From: Deferribacteraceae bacterium
GTDB lineage: Bacteria; Chrysiogenota; Deferribacteres; Deferribacterales; JAISNW01
Assembly: GCA_031278965.1 (NCBI GenBank)
Contig: JAITJJ010000013.1
Span: 1-5,660, forward strand
Length of the DNA stretch: 5,660 nt
Reading direction: 5' to 3'
A program made the position numbers and the translations under genes. Under the pieces are notes generated by a model. The model had not been told where the DNA came from. It ran no database searches and saw nothing but the letters and a program-made list of their open reading frames with translations. Shown here piece by piece: positions 1-3,427 of the stretch (position 1 is its first letter; each line of letters opens with the position of its first letter).

Positions 1-357
1 GCCACCTTGAGATACAGATTGCATGCAGATATTCCCTGACACACTCTCCTCGTGCCAAGAAGGGGAACGGATAATCATGGTTGCCGATGGTGCCGGTTGG
101 CATAAATCAAGTTAAGTTCACTGAAGGTTCCGGCAAACATTCGCATAACTTTTTTGCCCCCTTATTCCCCGGAATTGAATCCCGTTGAACACATATGGGA
201 CAAGCTTATAGGAAAAGGGTTCTGCAATCGCGTATTTTCTGGCATCAACGCTTTGGAGTATCACTTGGTCGATGAGCTTTTTAAGCTTGAAAACTCTCCG
301 GAGATTACACCCTCCATTACCTCATCACCTTGGATAATTAATGCCTTGATGAATTAA
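1..357 (+). pseudogene. IS630-family DDE transposase, C-terminal remnant, frameshifted
   Basis: This is the 3' part of a cut-and-paste transposase; its 5' end lies outside the window. Bases from about 11 to 112 read in one frame and give IIMVADGAGWHKS, which holds the second catalytic Asp (codon 86-88). That frame stops at TAA 113-115. The adjoining frame picks up from about 112-124 as LKVPANIRITFLPPYSPELN and continues through NPVEHIW, with the last catalytic residue Glu at codon 187-189, to a TAA at 355-357. Order and spacing of these motifs match the DDE_3 domain of IS630-type transposases. The break between the two acidic motifs means no intact catalytic domain can be made without frameshifting. 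A second frame change is likely near base 10, where a TGA (8-10) interrupts the upstream frame. I see no slippery heptamer at the break, so decay is more likely than programmed frameshifting. Terminal inverted repeats could not be identified. Confidence 0.88.
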
Positions 358-400
358 AAATGGAATAAGAGCGTGATTGTAGTCGTAGGTGGCTTCGGTC

Positions 401-586
401 TTAATTAAAAAAATCGGCTAATTCCTCCGTTAAGGGAACGGCTCGGCTTCTATTGCTTTTGGAGGTCTCTTCGGATATGTATATGCAATCGTCCCGTATA
501 TCCTCCTTACCCCTATAATCGCACTTGCACTCCTCGCGATAGGAGTGGAAAGAGGAACATTTACGGCACCTAACGAACACTGACAT
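401..586 (-). CDS. Small cysteine-rich protein of unknown function (61 aa)
   Basis: I do not recognise this gene. It is probably real because its ATG (584-586) is preceded by a perfect AGGAGG (593-598 on the complement) at 6 bases, and nothing else uses this interval. The protein has CxxC at residues 7 and 10, CxC at 20 and 22, a further Cys34 and His14. This looks like a small zinc ribbon or other metal knuckle, which is inference from spacing only. The C-terminal half is polar and ends in an acidic-hydrophobic tail (LTEELADFFN). No signal peptide or membrane segment is visible, so it should be cytoplasmic. It points away from the tonB operon and ends 43 bases from the stop of the broken transposase, facing it. 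A possible weak promoter on the minus strand is TTAAAA (651-656) with GATAAT (627-632), spaced 18. Its 3' end could have been altered by the neighbouring element, but no trace of a longer frame continues past the stop. Confidence 0.6.
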   Translation of the reverse strand: MSVFVRCRKCSSFHSYREECKCDYRGKEDIRDDCIYISEETSKSNRSRAVPLTEELADFFN

Positions 587-621
587 AACGATCCTCCTGT
601 TATAATTTTGTATATATTCTA

Positions 622-642
622 GGCAAATTATCTCCGTTTGCC
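622..642. promoter_or_regulatory. Perfect 6-bp dyad, possible operator
   Basis: GGCAAA (622-627) and TTTGCC (637-642) form a perfect inverted repeat with a 9-base centre. The dyad overlaps the candidate -10 (GATAAT, 627-632 on the minus strand) of the small leftward gene, which would suit a repressor site. An alternative is a weak rightward terminator, because seven T residues follow at 648-654, but five bases separate the stem from the T-run and the stem is short. The choice between these is inference. Confidence 0.3.
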
Positions 643-814
643 GCTGCTTTTTTTAACGGTTTGCATACTTTTCTTAACTTTAAATCTTTTTAAATAACTT
701 TGCATAACCTTGTAATTATTGGCTTTTAAGAGAAAATTAATGACTTTCTGTCCGTTATGGTGTATACCAAAAAAACACGCCTATAATATTAAAAGATTTA
801 ACTTTAATATTTAA

Positions 815-843
815 TTGACACGAAAATATTTTAACCCTATAAC
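815..843 (+). promoter_or_regulatory. Sigma70-type promoter of the ABC-exbBD-tonB-protease operon
   Basis: A consensus -35 box TTGACA (815-820) is followed after exactly 17 bases by TATAAC (838-843), five of six matches to the -10 consensus. The predicted start of transcription is near 850, leaving a leader of about 47 bases before the ATG at 897. The leader contains an AAGG (883-886) ten bases from that ATG, a modest ribosome-binding site. No other promoter of this quality was found upstream of the operon, and no riboswitch-like structure is evident in the short leader. TTAACTTT at 798-805 and its inverse AAAGTTAA at 850-857 flank the promoter and could be operator half-sites. Confidence 0.72.
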
Positions 844-896
844 AGCAAGAAAGTTAATTGCATTTAATTTTGTTTTTAATATAAGGCGTTTTATTT

Positions 897-1787
897 ATGA
901 GTGAAAAAATTATTGAAATTGCCGGGCTTACCCATAGTTACGGGAAAAATAAGGTTTTGCACGGAATAGACTTTTCCGTTGAAAAAGGTAAAACCTTCGG
1001 TCTCCTTGGGAAAAACGGGGCGGGGAAAACCACTACCATTAATATAATGATGGGGTTTTTGAAACCCGACAGCGGGACATGCCTTGTTTTCGGTGAGGAT
1101 GCCCACCGCCTGTCGCCCAAGACAAAGCGGAAGATCGGTCTGCTTCATGAAGGGCATCTCTCATACGAATTTATGAACATAGAGGAGACAGAGAAGTTTT
1201 ACAGCCGTTTTTATCCCGATTGGGATTTTCAAATCTATGCATACCTTATGAAAAAATTAGGGCTTAAAAAAACGCATAAGATAAAAAATATGTCGTGCGG
1301 GCAGCGCTCCCAAGTTGCCCTTGCTGTGCTTATGGCGCAAAACGCGGAGATTCTTATACTGGACGATTTTTCCATGGGGCTTGACGCGGGCTATCGCAGA
1401 CTTTTCATAGACCACCTCAACTACTACGTTAAAGAGCGGGAAAAGACGGTATTAATTACCTCCCACATCGTTCAGGATTTGGAAAGGTTTGTGGACGACG
1501 CCTTGATAATAGACAGAGGGCGCATACTGCGCTCCGCTCCGTTATCAGAGCTTAAAAAAGGGCTTTTCGGCTATAGGATAGAAAAGACAAAAGACCTTAA
1601 AGAGCTTGCGGCGGAAAAAGAGATAAAAGACGTGTCGATCACCAGCGCGGCAAACGAGATTATCTGTGAAATTGCGCCTGATAATGCGGATGAGTATTTT
1701 TCCGCCAAACTTGGAGAAAAGGTGTCGGCGGAGTTGTTTAACATAAGTTTGGAGGACGCTTTTATAGCCTTGACAGGCAAATACTAG
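897..1787 (+). CDS. ABC transporter ATP-binding protein (ABC-2/drug-export-like class)
   Basis: This is a cytoplasmic ATPase subunit that would power a separate membrane permease. It carries a Walker A motif GKNGAGKT (residues 38-45), a signature motif in the variant form MSCGQ (132-136), Walker B ILILDD (152-157), a D-loop GLD (161-163) and the switch His in TSH (188-190). The residue after the Walker B Asp is Asp157 rather than the usual catalytic Glu, followed by Phe instead of Pro. The Q-loop region reads LLHEG, so the usual Gln is not obvious, as in several ABC-2-type ATPases. Residues from about 210 to 296 form a C-terminal extension ending SLEDAFIALTGKY, typical of ABC-2 ATPases. At 296 aa the length is normal. 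It has no membrane segments, and no permease gene lies in the window. It is first in the run behind the 815-843 promoter, 35 bases before exbB, so co-expression with the TonB complex is likely. The transported substrate cannot be read from the sequence. Confidence 0.93.
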   Translation: MSEKIIEIAGLTHSYGKNKVLHGIDFSVEKGKTFGLLGKNGAGKTTTINIMMGFLKPDSGTCLVFGEDAHRLSPKTKRKIGLLHEGHLSYEFMNIEETEKFYSRFYPDWDFQIYAYLMKKLGLKKTHKIKNMSCGQRSQVALAVLMAQNAEILILDDFSMGLDAGYRRLFIDHLNYYVKEREKTVLITSHIVQDLERFVDDALIIDRGRILRSAPLSELKKGLFGYRIEKTKDLKELAAEKEIKDVSITSAANEIICEIAPDNADEYFSAKLGEKVSAELFNISLEDAFIALTGKY

Positions 1788-1797
1788 TTGATTTAAT
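1770..1797 (+). promoter_or_regulatory. Possible internal promoter ahead of exbB
   Basis: TTGACA (1770-1775), inside the last codons of the ABC gene, is followed after 16 bases by TTTAAT (1792-1797), five of six matches to the -10 consensus. It could let exbB-exbD-tonB-protease be transcribed without the ABC gene. Against it, the start would fall near 1804, right at the G-rich ribosome-binding site (1804-1812), leaving almost no leader, and TTGACA here also encodes the protein. Confidence 0.25.
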
Positions 1798-1822
1798 CTG
1801 CTTGAGGGGGGGCTTATAAATT

Positions 1823-2233
1823 ATGAAAAATATAATAGATTACGGCGTCATAGGGCTTCTTGTCCTTATGAGCATTATAGCGGTGGCGGTGGCGATAGAG
1901 AGGTTTCGCTTTTTTAGCCGGGTTAAATCCTCTGATTATCCGTCAGTTGAGATATATGAAATGGTGCTTACAAAACGGCTCTATATTATCGCCACAGTCG
2001 GCAGCAACGCCCCGTATGTGGGGCTTTTGGGGACTGTACTGGGGATCATACACACATTCCTTGTGCTAGGCGAAGGCGGGGTGGCAAATGTAAACGCTAT
2101 TATGACAGGCTTGGCTCTTGCGCTTAAAGCCACAGCCGCCGGGCTCCTAACCGCAATTCCCGCAATTGTGCTCTATAATATACTGCTCCGCAAAGTAAAT
2201 GAGCTTCTTCTTGTAAGAGAGGGCAGCAAGTGA
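1823..2233 (+). CDS. exbB: TonB-system energiser ExbB, compact group 2 type
   Basis: ExbB is the pentameric inner-membrane channel subunit that, with ExbD, converts proton flow into work on TonB. At 136 aa it is far shorter than the roughly 244 aa E. coli protein and matches the small ExbB class of Campylobacter/Helicobacter. Three membrane segments are visible: residues about 7-27, 58-82 and 94-122. TM2 holds APYVGLLGTVLG (63-74), with Thr71 matching E. coli Thr148. TM3 holds LALALKATAAGL, with Thr104 matching Thr181. The position of the E. coli TM3 Glu176 appears to be Leu99, while Lys102 sits nearby. The cytoplasmic loop between TM1 and TM2 is only about 30 residues. The ATG has a G-rich site (GAGG, then a G-run, 1804-1812) ten bases upstream. 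Its stop overlaps the exbD start by four bases. MotA/TolQ relatives share the fold, but the adjacent exbD and tonB support ExbB. Confidence 0.95.
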   Translation: MKNIIDYGVIGLLVLMSIIAVAVAIERFRFFSRVKSSDYPSVEIYEMVLTKRLYIIATVGSNAPYVGLLGTVLGIIHTFLVLGEGGVANVNAIMTGLALALKATAAGLLTAIPAIVLYNILLRKVNELLLVREGSK

Positions 2234-2607
2234 AAGAAAAGAGCATTGATTCAATAAATGTAGTGCCTTTTATAGATATCATGCTGGTGCTTTTAACCAT
2301 AGTGCTTGCCACCGCCACTTTTATAAAAACAGGGGCAATCCCTGTGGAGCTTCCCGTAGTTTCCCACTCCGAGGGCGCCATTGAGAGTGTAATTATTGAT
2401 ATTTCAGAGGACGGAATCTTTTATTTTGATACAACCCCGCGCGCCCTCCCTGAAATAAGGGAGATTCTTTTAAAAACAAGCAGGAGTGCCCCCATAACGG
2501 TAAGAGCGGACAGAAGAGCCGCTATTCAGCCGTTTGCGGAGCTTATGAGTTTGCTGAAAGAGTGCGGTTTTGAAAAGATTGATCTGCAGACAGAGGTATC
2601 CGGATGA
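2230..2607 (+). CDS. exbD: TonB-system energiser ExbD
   Basis: ExbD is a single-span inner-membrane protein that sits inside the ExbB ring and couples proton movement to TonB. The protein (125 aa) starts with a short cytoplasmic tail, then the hallmark NVVPFIDIMLVLL (residues 10-22), in which Asp16 corresponds to the essential proton-carrying Asp25 of E. coli. One membrane helix covers about residues 12-33. The rest is a periplasmic domain with the family pattern of PITVRADRRAAIQPFAELM and a final LLKECGFEKIDLQTE. I take the GTG at 2230 as the start, because it overlaps the exbB stop as GTGA, AGAGGG sits six bases upstream, and the protein then aligns with the full family N-terminus. Its own stop overlaps the tonB start as ATGA. 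These overlaps imply translational coupling, suiting a fixed stoichiometric complex. Confidence 0.95.
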   Translation: MKEKSIDSINVVPFIDIMLVLLTIVLATATFIKTGAIPVELPVVSHSEGAIESVIIDISEDGIFYFDTTPRALPEIREILLKTSRSAPITVRADRRAAIQPFAELMSLLKECGFEKIDLQTEVSG

Positions 2608-3410
2608 TCCGTTCCGCCGTTGAATCCATTGTTATTCATGTTGCAATTTTTACGGCGGCGTTCTTTGGTGCCGGAGGTTTTTTTATGGGAAACGGGAGTG
2701 ATCCACTTGTTACCCTCCAGATGTCAACATCAATAATAAAGGCTCCCGCGGCGATCCCCCTCCCTCCGGCTGAGGAGATCGGCGTGCCGCCTCCCCCGGC
2801 GAAAAGAGAAGAGGTTATACCAGAGGTAAAACCTAAGCCGGAAGTAAAACCGGAAGTAAAACCCAAACCGGTAAAGCCTAAGCCTGAAGTTAAGCCTGAG
2901 CCTAAGCCTGCGGTTGCGGAAACAAAACCGCAGGAAGAGGTATCAGAAGAAGTTGCGGCTGTTGCAGCGGCGGACGGAGCTCAAACCGAAGAATCCTCCG
3001 ATTCTTCTGACAGCTCGGAAACCCTGAATACTGATAATCAAACCGCCATGCTGGAAACACCCCATATTTGCAACGGCGCATCGTGCGGAGGCGGAGGGGC
3101 GGTTGGTTCGGCAACCTTCTCTCTAAGAGAACTGGATGTAAAACCCAAAGCAATTGTCAATACAAAACCGGATTACCCGAAATATGCAAAAGAGAATAGG
3201 ATTGAAGGCGGGGTTACCGTAAGTTTTATAGTGGATAAAGAGGGAAATGTTTTAGAACCCAAGATAATTAAAGCCAATCCGCCGAATGTGTTTGAGAACG
3301 CCGCCCTCGCCGCCGTGAAAAACTGGCGGTTTACTCCTGCTAAAAAAGACGGCGCCACAGTAAATGCAAAGATAAACGTAAATGTGAACTTCGTATTGGA
3401 AGGATACTAG
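2604..3410 (+). CDS. tonB: TonB energy-transducing protein
   Basis: TonB is anchored in the inner membrane, spans the periplasm and pulls on outer-membrane receptors. Residues about 4-29 form the signal anchor and include SIVIH (8-12), the S-x3-H pattern that in E. coli TonB couples to ExbB/ExbD. A proline-rich linker follows (48-109), with PPPP at 62-65 and a run of Lys-Pro/Glu-Pro repeats (76-102). Next is an acidic Ser-rich stretch (129-140). The C-terminal domain (about 172-268) has the YP motif (191-192), GGVTVSFIVDKEGNV (202-216) and AVKNWRFTPA (237-246), all standard for TonB_C. At 268 aa it is close to the usual length. An unusual short segment, CNGASC followed by glycines (156-165), holds two cysteines just before the C-terminal domain. 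The ATG overlaps the exbD stop, with GAGG (2593-2596) seven bases upstream. Confidence 0.96.
   Translation: MIRSAVESIVIHVAIFTAAFFGAGGFFMGNGSDPLVTLQMSTSIIKAPAAIPLPPAEEIGVPPPPAKREEVIPEVKPKPEVKPEVKPKPVKPKPEVKPEPKPAVAETKPQEEVSEEVAAVAAADGAQTEESSDSSDSSETLNTDNQTAMLETPHICNGASCGGGGAVGSATFSLRELDVKPKAIVNTKPDYPKYAKENRIEGGVTVSFIVDKEGNVLEPKIIKANPPNVFENAALAAVKNWRFTPAKKDGATVNAKINVNVNFVLEGY
2829..2909 (+). repeat. In-frame Lys-Pro/Glu-Val repeat tract in tonB
   Basis: These 27 codons (residues 76-102) are built from short units such as KPKP, KPEV and KPEP. The 5' half mostly uses AAA and CCG codons (AAACCGGAAGTA-like units), while the 3' half uses AAG and CCT. The tract extends the periplasm-spanning linker. 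Unit number could vary between strains by slippage without breaking the frame when changes are multiples of three. Confidence 0.85.
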
Positions 3411-3427
3411 CCTTTTTGGAGAGATAG

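Larger units (their letters stand above)
587..896. other. AT-rich divergent intergenic region
   Basis: No convincing gene is seen on either strand across these 310 bases. The region separates the leftward small gene from the rightward ABC-exb-tonB-protease run, so it should carry the control signals for both. It contains the strong rightward promoter at 815-843, a GGCAAA/TTTGCC dyad at 622-642, two TTTGCATA copies (660-667 and 699-706), two TTAACTTTAA copies (674-683 and 798-807) and an inverted AAAGTTAA at 850-857. A lone TATAAT at 782-787 lacks a good -35 partner. I looked for a Fur-box-like palindrome, as often found near TonB systems, and did not see a good one. Confidence 0.8.

Noticed and set aside
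107..126. Programmed ribosomal frameshift in the transposase
   Set aside because: Some IS630 elements use frameshifting, but there is no slippery run of A or T at the change of frame, and a second likely break near base 10 points to decay.
622..654. Rho-independent terminator on the plus strand
   Set aside because: The six-pair stem is followed by five non-T bases before the T-run, and no intact rightward gene upstream would need it; a dyad/operator reading is preferred.
782..787. TATAAT as the main -10 of the operon
   Set aside because: The bases 16-18 upstream do not resemble TTGACA, while the 815-843 pair is nearly perfect and better placed.
587..896. Fur box upstream of the TonB operon
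   Set aside because: I searched for a GATAATGATAATCATTATC-like palindrome and found only scattered partial AT-rich matches, so iron control is not supported by the sequence.
2829..2909. CRISPR-like or intergenic repeat array
   Set aside because: The short units are in frame and encode the Pro-Lys linker of TonB, so protein-level repetition explains them.
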